Shown in pieces: positions 48,015 through 59,934 of a stretch of 64,000 nucleotides of DNA. How positions within the stretch are numbered: position 1 is the first letter of the stretch; each line of letters opens with the position of its first letter. Where the stretch lies: positions 25,589,405-25,653,404 of the forward strand of contig CALNVZ010003433.1 in the NCBI GenBank assembly GCA_940671915.1. Reading direction: 5' to 3'. The stretch comes from Paracentrotus lividus. Lineage: Eukaryota > Echinodermata > Echinoidea > Camarodonta > Echinidae. Below the pieces are notes generated by a model that was given only the letters and a program-made list of their open reading frames with translations, ran no database searches and was not told the DNA's origin. The translations under genes were made by a program, and so were the position numbers.

Positions 48015-48956
48015 TTAGACTTCTTGGTTCTTGATCCATGGAGATGTTGTAGAACCCTTTTCTCTTGTTTCGAGGATGAGTTTCGTTCCTATGAGACGAA
48101 TTCTTGTCGATCTGTTACTCTCCTTTTGAAGCTTATAGGCGGTCGTTTCAAGCTCAAACCTTTTCCTTTTTAGCTCGGCTGGCAGATCTGTGACAAAACG
48201 GAATGAGACTGGTGCTTGTTGCTGTTGTTGCTGCTGGTTGTTCTGGAATTTAGCTCGTTGCATGGCCATAAACTTGTTGAAAACCATGTCCCAATCGAAC
48301 ATGGACACAAATCGAAGAATCAGGGGGTCAGGGCTTCTTCTGTCACCTTGTGTTTGACGGCGTGGAAGGCGGTGGGCATTCAATAGCATAATGGCGTTGG
48401 CGGTTTCTTGCGGGATTCCGATATCCATAAAACAAGATTTCACCTTCTCCTTTGGATTTTCTCCCTTCTCTTCTTTCACTCCATACAGTAGAAGATTCTG
48501 CTTACGATCATGGATCTCCATAGCTAGCAGCATATTCACTGTGTCGCTTTTAATGCTTTTGATATCATTCTTAATTTTAGGTACAATTTCTTTTTCTATT
48601 GAATCCACTCTACCAGCCGTGAAGGCTAGACTTCCTTTTATTAGCATTGATTGAATCAAGCTGGGTAACAGTTTATCAGATAAATCTTGAATATCTTGAC
48701 GGGTCACACTAACACTATTGTTAGAATTACTAGGAATAACACTCGCATTATCCGACATCGCCATAGTTGTATCACTACATGTATTACTAGGTATGTCAAT
48801 CACGTTATCTGACCCCGCCATAGCTGTATCACTGCACGTATCAGTGTTGACTTTTTCAATAGTACTTTTTTCTCTCTTTCTGTCACTCACCTTACTTTTC
48901 CTCAGCAGATATGGGTCTCTTTCAGAAGAACTGTTCTTACTTGTTTTTCCCATCAC
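48015..48956 (-). CDS. Non-LTR retrotransposon ORF1 protein (L1-like), intact
   Basis: 313 codons without interruption. Layout: Ser/Thr-rich N-terminus with a duplicated TCSDT..SDN..IPSN block (about 41-77), a helical/coiled-coil stretch (about 86-148), then HDRKQNLLLYGVKEEKGE and AIMLLNAHRLPRR as in the RRM of L1-type ORF1p (about 150-225), a Gln run (239-247), and a C-terminal domain with FRFVTDLPAELKRKRFELE and RIRLIGTKLILETRE (about 250-297). ORF1p is an RNA chaperone that coats element RNA. No reverse transcriptase follows. So this is a truncated element, an ORF1-only element like mammalian HAL1, or a retained gene. The start is the first ATG of an M-M pair. Confidence 0.8.
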   Translation of the reverse strand: MMGKTSKNSSSERDPYLLRKSKVSDRKREKSTIEKVNTDTCSDTAMAGSDNVIDIPSNTCSDTTMAMSDNASVIPSNSNNSVSVTRQDIQDLSDKLLPSLIQSMLIKGSLAFTAGRVDSIEKEIVPKIKNDIKSIKSDTVNMLLAMEIHDRKQNLLLYGVKEEKGENPKEKVKSCFMDIGIPQETANAIMLLNAHRLPRRQTQGDRRSPDPLILRFVSMFDWDMVFNKFMAMQRAKFQNNQQQQQQQAPVSFRFVTDLPAELKRKRFELETTAYKLQKESNRSTRIRLIGTKLILETREKGSTTSPWIKNQEV

Positions 48957-49489
48957 TCATTTTGTGACGATAAAGTTCGGATTTCTGAGATTTAGAAGGA
49001 TTTGATTACCTTTTTCTCGGCGATTTCTAATCCATACCTCTTGCACCAAAGAGTGCCCTCTATCTAGAGCAACTATGGAGCGCCTCCTCCCATTTAGAAC
49101 TTGACCTTGTCGCTGTTAAGTTTTCTTATGAGCACGGAATACTCTCCATGTTTTTGTTTTTTGTTTGTTTGTTTGTTTGTTTTTTCCTGTTAATCTCATA
49201 AACCCATTGTCGTTTCGCCTTTATATAGTGCTGGCCTTTCGTAATCTGAAATTCACTCAATCAATCTTCATCTTGATGCTGCTGATGGATGTACAGACGG
49301 TAACACAATATTGGATGGCATTGGTGTCTTCACATATATCAGCGCTATTGGGACGTGGGTCGCCCACACCTTCTTCCCCAGTTTCAACGGAGTTTGCATT
49401 TTTGGATACATAGGCTTCTCTGGAAGATAAGGTTTTGGCAATTGGTACCATGAGCTTTTCTCTATGTATACAATGTAGATGCGCCAGTA
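48957..49489. other. Upstream flank of the ORF1 element
   Basis: It contains a (gttt)n run at 49156-49183 and no coding signal. It probably includes the element's 5' untranslated region; the border was not found. Confidence 0.3.
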
Positions 49490-50720
49490 GATTGAGTCTC
49501 AGTCAGTAAGATCTGTGGGACTTCTTTCAGTGAGTTGTAGATCGTCTGCACTTTGACCTGCCCCATACAGTTTAAGTTCTTGTATTATTGGCCACTGGGA
49601 AATAAAATAAGAAACAGAAGTAGAAAGTTGGATAATCAACAAAAATTGTCTTCTATGCAGAGATGTACAAGTAGATACAGTCTCAGTCAGGAAGATCCGT
49701 GGGATTTCTTTCAGTGAGTTGTAGATCGTCTGCACTTTGACCCGCCCCATACATTTTATGTTCTTGTGATATTAGCCACTGCAAAAAAAAAGGGAGGTAG
49801 AAAGTTATTTGATCAATCAAAAGCATCCTCCGTGCAGAGATGTGCAAGTAAACGCAGTCTCAGTCAGGAAGATCCGTGGGATTTCTTTCAGTGAGTTGCA
49901 GATCGTCAGCACTTTGACACGCCTCATACATTTTATGTTCTTGTGATATTGGCCACTACAAAAAAGGTAGAAAGTTTCATAATCAACAAAAGCAACGTCT
50001 AAGTAGAAATGTGCAAGTACATTTGTAGATAGAATCTCAGTCAGGAAATCTGTCTGAGTTCTTTCAGTGAGTTTTAGATCATCAGCACTTTGACCTGCCC
50101 CCATATAGTTTACGTTCTTGTGATATTGGCCACTACAAAAAAAAAAATGGTAGAAAGTTTCATAATCAACAAAAAGCGTCTTCCATGCAGAGATGTGCAA
50201 GTAGATACAGTCTCAATCAGGAAGATCTGTTGGACTTCTTTCAGTGAGTTGCAGATCGTCAGCACTTTGATCTGCCCCATTCAGTTTAAGTTCTTATATT
50301 ATTGGCCGCTGGAAAACAAAAAGGAGGTAGAAAGTTATTTGATCAATCAAAAGGGTCCTCCATGCAGAGATATGCAAGTAGATAGAGTTTCAGTCAGGAA
50401 GATCTGTAGGACTTCTTTCAGTGAGTTGTAGATCGTTAGCACTTTGATCTGCCCCATCCTGATCCATTCTATGTTCTTGTGATATTAGCCACTGCAAAAA
50501 AAAAAGGAGGTAGAAAGTTATTTGATCAATCAAAAGCGTCCTCCATGCAGAGATGTGCAAGTAGATACAGTCTCTGTCATGAAGGTCTGTGGGATTTCTT
50601 TCAGCGAGTTGCAGATCGTCAGCACTTTGATCTGCCCCATATATTTAAATTTACGTTCCTGTAAATTAGCCACTCAAAAAAAAATAAAGAGATTGGGATG
50701 TTTCATAATCAACAAAAAAG
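49490..50720 (+). repeat. Satellite, ~177 bp unit, seven copies
   Basis: The block ttctttcagtgagttg(c/t)agatcgt recurs with its gtgagttg at 49530, 49714, 49891, 50067, 50244, 50421 and 50604 (spacing 176-184, mostly 177). Each unit also has gcagagatgtgcaagtagat, cagtcaggaagatctgt, cactttgacctgcccca and an A-run before ggtagaaagtt. 177 is a multiple of three, so long minus-strand frames arise; I do not treat them as genes. Confidence 0.9.
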
Positions 50721-52446
50721 TTAATTACGTATTGTCCTCGTTACCTGACACAGGATCATTCAAATAGTCATGTTCATTTCTTCTCATCTTTTCATTTTTT
50801 TTTCTTGATGGGATGTGGCCATCATTGCTTTCCTTGATCCTTGTGTGGCACATACGTACAATAATAATAAGGTGACTACAGATATTTGAAATGCAAGACT
50901 TTTTTTAATAGTTGATGAAATATTTCAGTGTGTACCGGTAGAGCAGAGAATGAGGTAGGAAGCGATTACATGTGTTAGGAGGAAACACCTTTGTGGAAAA
51001 ATGAATCCATCTCTGCTTGGGATGACAATTTTCTATTTTTTGTTTCCACGACTTTTTTCTTGCATGAAGACATACCCAGAAAAGTTTGAGAGGATGATGA
51101 AGGTACATGTAGTTTGCTATGTGAATGCCTGAGGTGCCAATGGTGGCTGAGAACAAATCTATTCTATTTTATTTTTTTGCACAGATTGCACACGGTCTAC
51201 AAGTTTATTTCTTACATTCCAATTCTACATTCCCAAGATTTTTGGTTCTGGTAGATACTTCTTTCCTAAATGTACCCCAGAAAATATGAGAACATAAATT
51301 CTAAAAAAGTAAATCCCAAAATAAAAAAATAATAATAACTAGCGTCTTTTGTGAACAATGGTATGGCAGTGGCTGGCATGTGCATGCGCTGGCTTCAGCT
51401 TTTATGGGCTGTGCTCCCAGTTGTTGAAGGTAGACATCAGTGTTTAAAAGAATATAATTCAAATAAAAAACAACATATATTTTTATACTACATGTACATG
51501 TACATGTACCTGTATGTTCAGGATCAAGCCAATTATATTTGTACAACATAATCTTGCTAATTATATTGGGCACATACATGTACATGGACATGCATTTAGG
51601 GCCAGGCACATTGAACCAAGTGACATGGAGAATGTTTTTATACCATTTTAACTGTTTGTGTAGAATAATGATCCTGTACATGTAGCCTATTCAAAACTGT
51701 TTTAGAGCACATAAAACTTGCAGTATTAATATGTAATGGATAAGAAGTTGTATTATCATGGATATTTCATGAATTTTTGATGCAGATTATTTCACTTTTT
51801 GTATAACATGATTTACACAACTCATTTTTTTGTGTATGTGATTGTTCCTATTCATAGAAGGTGAAAGATCAAATTTACAAGATAATTTTTTCGAGAGAAT
51901 TGAACTTTACCAAGTCGCAGTCTGTATATCATATGAACATGCCTGACATAGTTCCAGGTGCCTACGTGTACATGTATTATTATGTGGGGGAATGTGACAT
52001 TGCGTGACTTGCAACTAACAGTCACTGGATAGAAGTTTCAGTCTAAGTATGGCCTATTGTATTTTTATGATCTTACATGATTCATCATGATTATACTTAA
52101 CAGAAATCAAGGACACAGAATATAATAAATGGCATTAATTTGTGCAATGTAAAATGACTAATCATTGTGTGCAATACATACATTCATGTAAAATACTTAT
52201 TTTTGGTAAGTCCTGAATAGTAATTTTTATATTAATTTTTAATCATGTGCTAATGTATCAGAAATGTGTTTATGACGCCCAGAAACCTCGTATTACATGA
52301 ACATGTGTTTATTATTTTTTTTTTTTGTACATGTATATTACATCAGTGGAAATAAAATTCTAATGAATAAAAAAATAAGTGAATTATTTTTCTTTCTGTA
52401 TGTATCTTATTGAAAAGATTATTTTTTTGTTGTCCATTTTTCATTT
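50721..52446. other. No gene seen
   Basis: AT-rich sequence with several (TACATG)n runs, for example 51489-51512, and no recognisable coding exon. Confidence 0.4.
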
Positions 52447-52666
52447 GGGGAGCAAATATTTATTCACTTGGTGTTCTGCATGGGTTAAGCACTATCGTCC
52501 CAGCACTCTATTGTATGCAGAACAATATCTTTCTCTTTTTTTAAAGCTGATGTGCTGTCAATGATGGTTTGGAATGGGGCCATGCCGGACGCATTCCATA
52601 CATGTATGTTTTAATCTTTAATTCCGAACCCATGCGGAACACCAAGTGAATAAATTCTTGCTCCCT
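52447..52666. mobile_element. Hairpin MITE, gggagcaa..cacttggtgtt arms
   Basis: ggggagcaaatatttattca and cttggtgttctgcatgggtt pair with aacccatgcggaacaccaag and tgaataaattcttgctccc. About 220 bp with ~39 bp arms. Confidence 0.75.
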
Positions 52667-52796
52667 TACCTACCAGTAAGTGTTGAGATGGGTTATGATC
52701 AGCGCAGTTCCGGCAAGATTTCAATTGTTTTTGTTTTATGACATGACTTCTTCTACTATATTTTGTGCTTTAGATTCCATAAATAGCCCTTTGTTA

Positions 52797-52960
52797 TCAT
52801 AATAATAATAATAATATTAATGTGTTTGTATTGCGCACGTATCCACTCTGTAGAGTGCTCAAGGCGTATCATATTTTATGATCCTAGATGAAATACGAAT
52901 TCATAAAGCACCTCACAGCTGATTGTAATCGATTGAGTTCAGTTGTGAATAAATATGTCG
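52797..52960 (-). mobile_element. 3' tail of a CR1/L2-like retrotransposon
   Basis: (aat)n at 52799-52820 followed by tttgtattgcgcac and gagtgctcaaggcg. Read on the minus strand this is the usual ...gcgcaatacaaa..(att)n tail. No coding part is left. Confidence 0.45.
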
Positions 52961-52966
52961 TTAGAT

Positions 52967-55900
52967 TGCAATCAACTGTGGCATTTATCTCAGCACAAAC
53001 CGTATGTTAAATTTCTAACAAACATTCACCGGCCTGTCGCACATGTACTTTAATAACAGGGGACTGCTCATTACTGCTGACAATGTTTTCATTTTAACCC
53101 AAAAATAAAATAGGGAAATGGAATACCAGGGTTTGGTAATGTTGAGGTTACATTCATTTTCGGAATAACCAAACATAGGAATTGAAAATACATTGGGAAT
53201 AATGAGTTGTAACCATTGGGGAACAACTTAAAACAGAAAACTACAAAGATCAGCAAGTCAAGACTTCTTTTCATAAAAATGTACTTTATTGTTGCATTCT
53301 AAAAAGGCAGAAGAATTATTTGTTTTCATAAAAAATACTGCCAAAATACATTTAAATATGACACAAAATACATTCATCCGTATAGAAGAGAATGACATAT
53401 TTGACAAATGAATATAAAGCTGTGAGTACATGTAATTATACACAATGACCTTTGACCTTGTCATGATTCATTTTGATATGGTACTACATGTACTTCAGCA
53501 TTACTTGCTCCATCAACCAAGGGTTAACATTAAGTGTCTTCTATAGGTTAGAAAGTTTGTCCATATTATGTTTGATATGTACATGTACAACTACAAGTAC
53601 ATGTAGCACTACTGATTGTAAAACAATGAAATCACAATTATACTTCTTTTTTAATTTGACTATAACATACACGTAGGAAGCTATGAGGTGTTATTTGGCA
53701 ACTTTCATTCATTTGACATCCCTCAAATACATTTTGTACAATCAGTATTATAATGGAACACTTTTATGAAGCATATGGTCAATACCAGACACTACATGTG
53801 TATAAGGGTGATTTGGTTTTTTTTAAGTGCTCTAAAAATAAAACTTACTGTTTCAGAAAAAATGTAGACTTGTTTTTATCCAGTGTACCTGATAAACTAA
53901 ACCAAATATGCTTTGGATCAGGAAGTTGTTTCAAGATGGTCTTATTTTTGTTGACCAACTCTATATCATCTTTGAGGACAATATTATTGCAATAATTACT
54001 CTTATTAATTCTTTCTTCTTTTTTTTTGGATGAAACATCACATTATTTTCACAACATTCTTCATTTATTCAAACTATTGGTCGTACTAATAATCCTGCAC
54101 AACTATTTTATATTTACCCCAGTCATATATTTTAGAAATTCATACTTTGTAAGCTTTCCCATACATTTAGACTACTATTGTGAGTATACATGTAATTTTA
54201 GCAGAGGGGCAACTTCACCCAAACACTTAGGTACATTGTAGTCAAACTTTTAATTCATTCCCTTTAGTATCCTTAAACATATAATTATACAACATTGTAT
54301 TTTTTTCATCAAAGATCCTCCCTTCTCATAATTGATCATTCAATAAAAATTTACATACTGTATCAACATTTTGACAAATCTTAAAGGCACTGTTTTGTTA
54401 TTATTCAATACCTGTTTGGGAAAACATTACACAGATGTTTATAATAAAATGTTAAAGAGAGGGAAGATTGAGATTTCAAAAGTTTTGGAATAAATTAAAT
54501 GGTTATCATGACAATAAAAAAAAAATGTAGCACTAAAAAAAAAATTATTAAGAGGGAAGTTTAGTGCTATGTGTTTCAAAGGTAAAATAATTGGTAACCT
54601 GAAAGGGGAGACATGAACACGCTGAAATGAAAGGGAAACACTTACATATTTCAAACTCATTGTATAATTTCTTGCATAATCTAGAATACATTCTATGTGT
54701 ACTTTACACAAGAAAAAATGGCAAGTTTCAAACTAAATTAATACAGTATGTAAAGGTGTTTGACCTTTTCTCTTTCTTTTGTTAAGTACATGATCTTGGA
54801 ACTGGAATCCAACTTTTATGAAACAAAATGGAGCAATTGTATATAAAACTTTTAAACTTTGAGACTACATGGTACATGGTACATGTACATGATAGTTGAT
54901 CAGTTTCATACAGATCTCTTTTTACTACCATAACTACAACCCACCTTTAAATCTGTAGCTCTTGCAAAATAAAAATATGCACTTGTTTACAAAGCCTCAC
55001 ATACATTTTCTAAGTCACCTTGCATACAAATAAACATTTTGCTGCTTCAATACATGTACATGTACTAACATATATTATACAGAATATTAAAAAGAGCGGA
55101 GCAGCAAAAGATATAAGAAATCGATTCAGTTCAGCTTATTACACAGGCTGTAAGTATACCATAATTTTTGCATTTTTTCAAGTCCTACATTGTACATGTA
55201 TTTCTTGTTATCTTGCAGGGGGGGGGGGGAGAACAAAGGCAAACTTTGTATAAAGCAGTGGATACTGGAAATGGTTAATAGTCGGAATAACAGAGCTATT
55301 CAGATACAATATTGTACAAATCTGTATTAACGATCATACAGACAAAGCTTTTGAATATTCTGTAAACCATTGTTGATGAATATTCATACAGGTTCCAGAG
55401 CAGTTAGATGTATTTATGAATATATAAACAATAACTGCTGGTAATGATGAATTTTACATGTATACAGCTAATCAAGAATATCCAAATTGCAACAGCAACA
55501 TTGAATATTCAAAACATATACTGTAAACAACCAAAATTATAAATATTGAAGAATTCAAGTATCTCTTCTTTTAATATTACATTGAGAGATTTAAAAAAAA
55601 AAGACAATCACGAGTACTTCAAAAACGTCGTTCAGGATAATCATTTCTCTTTCCCTTATCTTCTACATGTGTGTTCTATTTCACAAATGCTTGTATTGCT
55701 GCAGTCTGACTTTAATGTAGGAAAAGATAAACAAGTTAAACAGAGCTTGTAATAGTGAGCCCAACTGTAAATTTCGTGATTTGGCTGTAAAAAACACATT
55801 CGTTTGGGGTGGATATGGTATGATTTGTCTGTTAAAAGACTGATAAAGTTGTGCTTTTATTCTTGTAATCCCTCAATGCTGTCTTGTGATCCAGCTTTTC

Positions 55901-56115
55901 TATTTTCTTGCGTAAGGTGTAAATAAGTTGTAGAAGAGTGGGGGGGGGGGGGGTTGGTGGTACTCTAGTCATAATCCAGTTGTGCTTTTTGCTCAAACAC
56001 AATATTCACATCCTGTTATGAAGTGATCCACCATCGCCTCCCCCAGACAGAAAAGGTCCTTACTGTGAAACCATGAATAGGCCATGCTCTAGCAATGGTG
56101 GTAATCTGTCTAGTG
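52967..56115. other. No gene seen; TACATGTA-rich intergenic DNA
   Basis: AT-rich sequence with frequent acatgtacatgt runs (53577-53605, 54867-54885, 55050-55065). Poly-G runs at 55219 and 55939. No spliced or long frame is supported. Confidence 0.4.
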
Positions 56116-56118
56116 TTA

Positions 56119-56362
56119 GGGTGGTATCTCACTTCGCAGAGACGTCTCTGCGACAGAATATAAAATTTGTCTCCGCGACGGATAAAAAGTATTAGCGACG
56201 TCTTCGATATTGCGAAGACGTCTCCGCAACAATTTATGAAAAAAAAAAGTCTGAAGTAGTTCCAAATCCATCTCCGAGACGTCTCTAATACTTTTTATCT
56301 GTCGTGGAAACAAAATTTTCTATTCTCTCGCGGAGACGTCTCCGCGAAGTGAGATACCACCC
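56119..56362. mobile_element. Harbinger-type MITE with gagacgtctc palindromes
   Basis: The ends gggtggtatctcacttcgc and gcgaagtgagataccaccc are perfect inverted repeats, with TTA on both sides (56116-56118, 56363-56365). A 3 bp TWA target is typical of PIF/Harbinger. The interior has at least five gagacgtctc/gcgaagacgtc palindromes. 244 bp. Confidence 0.75.
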
Positions 56363-56575
56363 TTACTCTGTGATTAGAGCTTTGATTATAGAATAACAAT
56401 AGGAGGATTAAGAGTAAACTATAAATAGAGCTCATTATTTGGATCCTAATTCTACAGTAAAAGCATGATTCTGGAACAGTTGAACCATGCTGAAATAATA
56501 GGAAATCCACCCCAAAGGAACATATTTTTCAACCAAACACTTAAAGGTGGTAGTGCATGATCATAAACATCGACT

Positions 56576-56608
<33 letters not shown>

Positions 56609-56625
56609 CGATGACGATGACGATA

Positions 56626-56661
<36 letters not shown>

Positions 56662-56662
56662 C
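56576..56662 (+). repeat. (GAT)n microsatellite
   Basis: About 29 triplets of gat with gac and aat variants. The His-rich minus-strand translation here is an artefact. Confidence 0.95.
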
Positions 56663-57178
56663 CCTTGCCTGGCTCTTTGAAGTGGACCTGTCTCTTTAGA
56701 TTTACAAAATCCTAATTTTTCACAATTGCAAAGTACAATGTACATTCCACTCCCATTGTAACAAGCACGGATACAACTAGATTTGATTCTCCCAGTGCCC
56801 AGTTGAAACATGTGCACATGTACATGTATTCAGTATAGTAAGATTTTGTTATAGCAAGGTTATCAGTATCAAACACCTCATTATAATAGAAGCAGACTAT
56901 ATTATACATTTTTTAATTTTTGTTTTTTCTACTGTTGTACATGTGCCTTTATATCACTCTTGTTGATTAATGTATAACAAGTATTACATGTACATGAGTT
57001 GCAAAAATATCTTTACAAGTTCATAGAAAAAAGGGTAATATTGCATTTCAAAAATAGATTACTTGCTTTTCCATCTGTACTGGCAGTGTGAATAGTATAT
57101 TAAATGGAAGCATTATGCATAATATCTTCTTTTATGGAATTATTACTTACTGTACAGGAATTATTACAGGGGGACATT

Positions 57179-57784
57179 AAAGGGCCTCTAGGGTAAAGAA
57201 ATAATAATTTTGTACAGCTATCAACTGCAAAAAAAGACAACTTATTGGTTAAAAGTTAAAGATTTTTGAGATAATTTCATTAAATTAATCGGTTTATACC
57301 AACCATAGACACTATACATGTACAGGTACCAAACACCTGAGCCTGAGTATTCCTTGCGCCTGTGTGTTACATGCACAGTAACTGAACGTCCACACATAGA
57401 CTAACTACTGTCTTTGCTGTTATTTTCGTGTGATTAATTTGTCGCGCCGAGCGTCCTCAAAACATATTCACAGGTTCTTAAATTCGCGCTGCATTTAAGT
57501 AAGAAGGCAATTGAAGTTAAACGAACCCATATAACATATGCATAAGTGAACATGCACATATATTCACGTGTTTTTTAATTCGCGCAGGTCGATCATTGCG
57601 CGAAATCCGTGAAAATTAATGTACCACAACTATTTCCACAAGTACACAACATGATGTAGGCACCCAACTGGATAAACTAATACAGTGACTTGTAACCCAT
57701 AGAGTGTCATATTAAAGCTATTTAATGTCAACTTTAATTTTTCTAGCTGTACAAAAATAATTTCTTAACCGAAGAGATCCTTTC
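57179..57784. mobile_element. Inverted-repeat element, aaaggg..aataattttgtacagct ends
   Basis: aaagggcctctagggtaaag and aataattttgtacagct at the left pair imperfectly with agctgtacaaaaataattt and cttaaccgaagagatccttt at the right. The interior has an attcgcgc motif in two places. About 606 bp. Confidence 0.55.
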
Positions 57785-58199
57785 AACAAATATAAAGAGG
57801 TCATAATCATTCATCCAAAAGTTTGTTTACACATTAACATTGTGTAGTACATAATAAGGCAGGCATATCTATTCATTTTTGGCTGATACAAAATAAAGAA
57901 AGAATAAAAATAGCTTTCTCTGTCAATCTCTGCAATTCGCTTTCAAATTTTAGAGATTTCACATGACAGAAATGCCTTAAAAGGCTCCTTTTCCTTCACA
58001 AGGAATTGAAATACTGACTTCAACTTTTACATCCATGACAATGTTGTTTGCACGGCTGATTGTCTCTCTAACCATCTTCTCTTTGAGTTTACACTTCGCA
58101 TGTTACTAGTTGTAACCAGATATAACTAGTTGTGACCAGTTGCAACTAGTTGTACTGAGCATAATGAGCTACATGTGTACATCATCACTGTAAGGTCAC

Positions 58200-58205
58200 T
58201 TTATT
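58200..58205 (-). promoter_or_regulatory. Candidate RBPJ polyadenylation signal AATAAA
   Basis: TTTATT on the plus strand is the first AATAAA met downstream of the RBPJ stop codon (58684), about 480 bases away. So 58206-58683 would be 3' UTR. Other signals may be used. Confidence 0.35.
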
Positions 58206-58683
58206 TGTCCATGATGCTGTTGTCAGAGGTCAAGGGTTATAGGTCAACAGACCAGTGAATGAACAAACATGGCCATAGGACACTCCTGTACAATGTCTTA
58301 CAAAGGAAATATCCACAGGTCTGGACGCAAGCTGCATGTGAGGTGCTCAGTGAACCCATCAAGTACTGAAATTCTTTGATTTCTCAATCCTTTGAATCTT
58401 CAAACACGTCACATATATTTCTCAATGCTATCACTGCCAGCTCTCACTCCCATCCTTCTTATTCCCTATACTTGGGATAACACTGTCAGTTAAACGTAAC
58501 TTCAATCATTAAAATCTCATTCCATTAAACTCACTCTTGGTGGTGAATGGATTCAGAGTGCAAGAACTGGTTAAATCCCTATTGCTTCACGCAATATGTT
58601 TCTGTAGATGAGGAGTACGTTTCTTGAGACAGGACACATGCTGCAAACGAGGCGTGCATCGAATGAACAGCACATCATCAGAA

Positions 58684-59011
58684 TCATTTCAACCTCCCGA
58701 CTACGTTGTATGCCATCATCTCACCGGTCATCCCGAGGGAACCTCCCATAGCGCCCTCTATCGCCTGCATCCCGTCTGGACCAATGAATGACATGTCAGG
58801 CAGACGCTGCCTCCCCAAGATCTTGTCAGTGGCTCGACAGTGAGATGTCTTACATGGTTCTGGAGTGTAGGTGAACATGCGACCGGTAGGGAAGATGACC
58901 CCGTCTTGTCGCACCAGCATGATGTTGACCTGGGTGGGTCTCTCGACGTATCTCCACTCCCCACACAGCGCTGAGATGTCAGGTACCACGCATATCATAT
59001 AGTCAGTATTC
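58684..59011 (-). CDS. rbpj: RBPJ / Suppressor of Hairless, last coding exon
   Basis: CSL-family DNA-binding protein, the nuclear effector of Notch signalling: it represses targets alone and activates them with the Notch intracellular domain. This exon starts after tcatctccag, completes an Arg codon with the previous exon (..ETMYR), and reads NTDYMICVVPDISALCGEW, then RYVERPTQVNIMLVRQDGVI and FTYTPEP. That is the end of the C-terminal Rel-homology/IPT domain, matching vertebrate CVVPDIS..FTYTPEP. After that come ~52 lineage-specific residues ending in VVGRLK and TGA at 58686-58684. I recognise the family firmly. Six coding exons are in the window; the N-terminal half lies beyond 64000. Confidence 0.93.
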
Positions 59012-59174
59012 CTGGAGATGAATAGAGAAACAAGACACATTTTATAATGAATGAGACGGGAAGGTCATAATAAACTTCCAGTGACATATTCTACATTTTA
59101 GGTATTTGGATGTACAGTCAACCATGTCAGTCAACCATGTCCCAAAATCTTTTGGGACTGAAAAAATAGCTTAA

Positions 59175-59934
59175 CCCTAAAAAGACTGGGCTATTTTGAC
59201 ACACATAAAGACTGGGGGGGGCTCATTCAGCCCCCCCCCTAAGATCTCGGCCGTTGAGTGCGCGATCGCGCCGAAAATTGGCACGCGCGTTACCCACGGC
59301 ATCCTCTCCAAAACTGAAGAGTCATATTCTCTGAAAAATTTCATCACTAATTAATTATGCTAATTTATATGCATAAAATCTAAGATTTGCTCTAATTAAT
59401 TAAATAAAGCTCTTAAAGTGCTAATTTTTGGTTTATAGGCTCTTTGTAGGCTTCTGTTGAAATGTCTGTAAAAAAAAATCTGTACCAAGATTTTTTTTCT
59501 TATGTATTCTATTGTTTTTAAAATTTCTTATGTATTTCTTTGTTTTTCGACTTTTTGTTTTTTATTGTTTTTTCAATGGAAATCATTGTTTACACTATTT
59601 TAATCATAAACAACCTTAAATTAATTGATTTTGATCAGTTAAAGAGAAAATAATGATACATTTATGAATTTTGTCTAAAAACACAATTTGCATTGGATTT
59701 GTACACAAAATCACGTATTTAAGCGACTTTGGGTCTGACGCACGGTTACAAAATGTTACGTAATTTCGGAACCGCGTACCCGGGCACCGCAAATTTGGTC
59801 TCAAAAGTTGCGCGAGACTTGAAAGAAAATAGTCATGAAGTCTCGGCGAATTTTTTTTCCACGTTGCGAATTTATCGCGAAAAATGTAGAGGGGGGGGCT
59901 GAATGAGCCCCCCCCCCCCCCAGTCTTTTTAGGG
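59175..59934. mobile_element. piggyBac-like MITE in the last RBPJ intron
   Basis: TTAA at 59171-59174 and 59935-59938. The ends ccctaaaaagactggg and cccagtctttttaggg are perfect inverted repeats, followed inward by ggctcattcagcccccc palindromes. 760 bp, no transposase. The TTAA duplication and CCC..GGG ends indicate piggyBac-type mobilisation. Confidence 0.8.

Noticed and set aside
49817-50200. 127-codon minus-strand frame in the satellite (also a 113-codon plus-strand frame)
   Set aside because: It arises because the repeat unit is a multiple of three. Both strands are open, and there is no supporting protein family.
51301-51681. 126-codon minus-strand frame rich in Met/Tyr/Cys/Thr
   Set aside because: Driven by TACATG runs, with no domain, and overlapped by an open plus-strand frame.
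56452-56817. His-rich 121-codon minus-strand frame
   Set aside because: Translation of the (GAT)n microsatellite.
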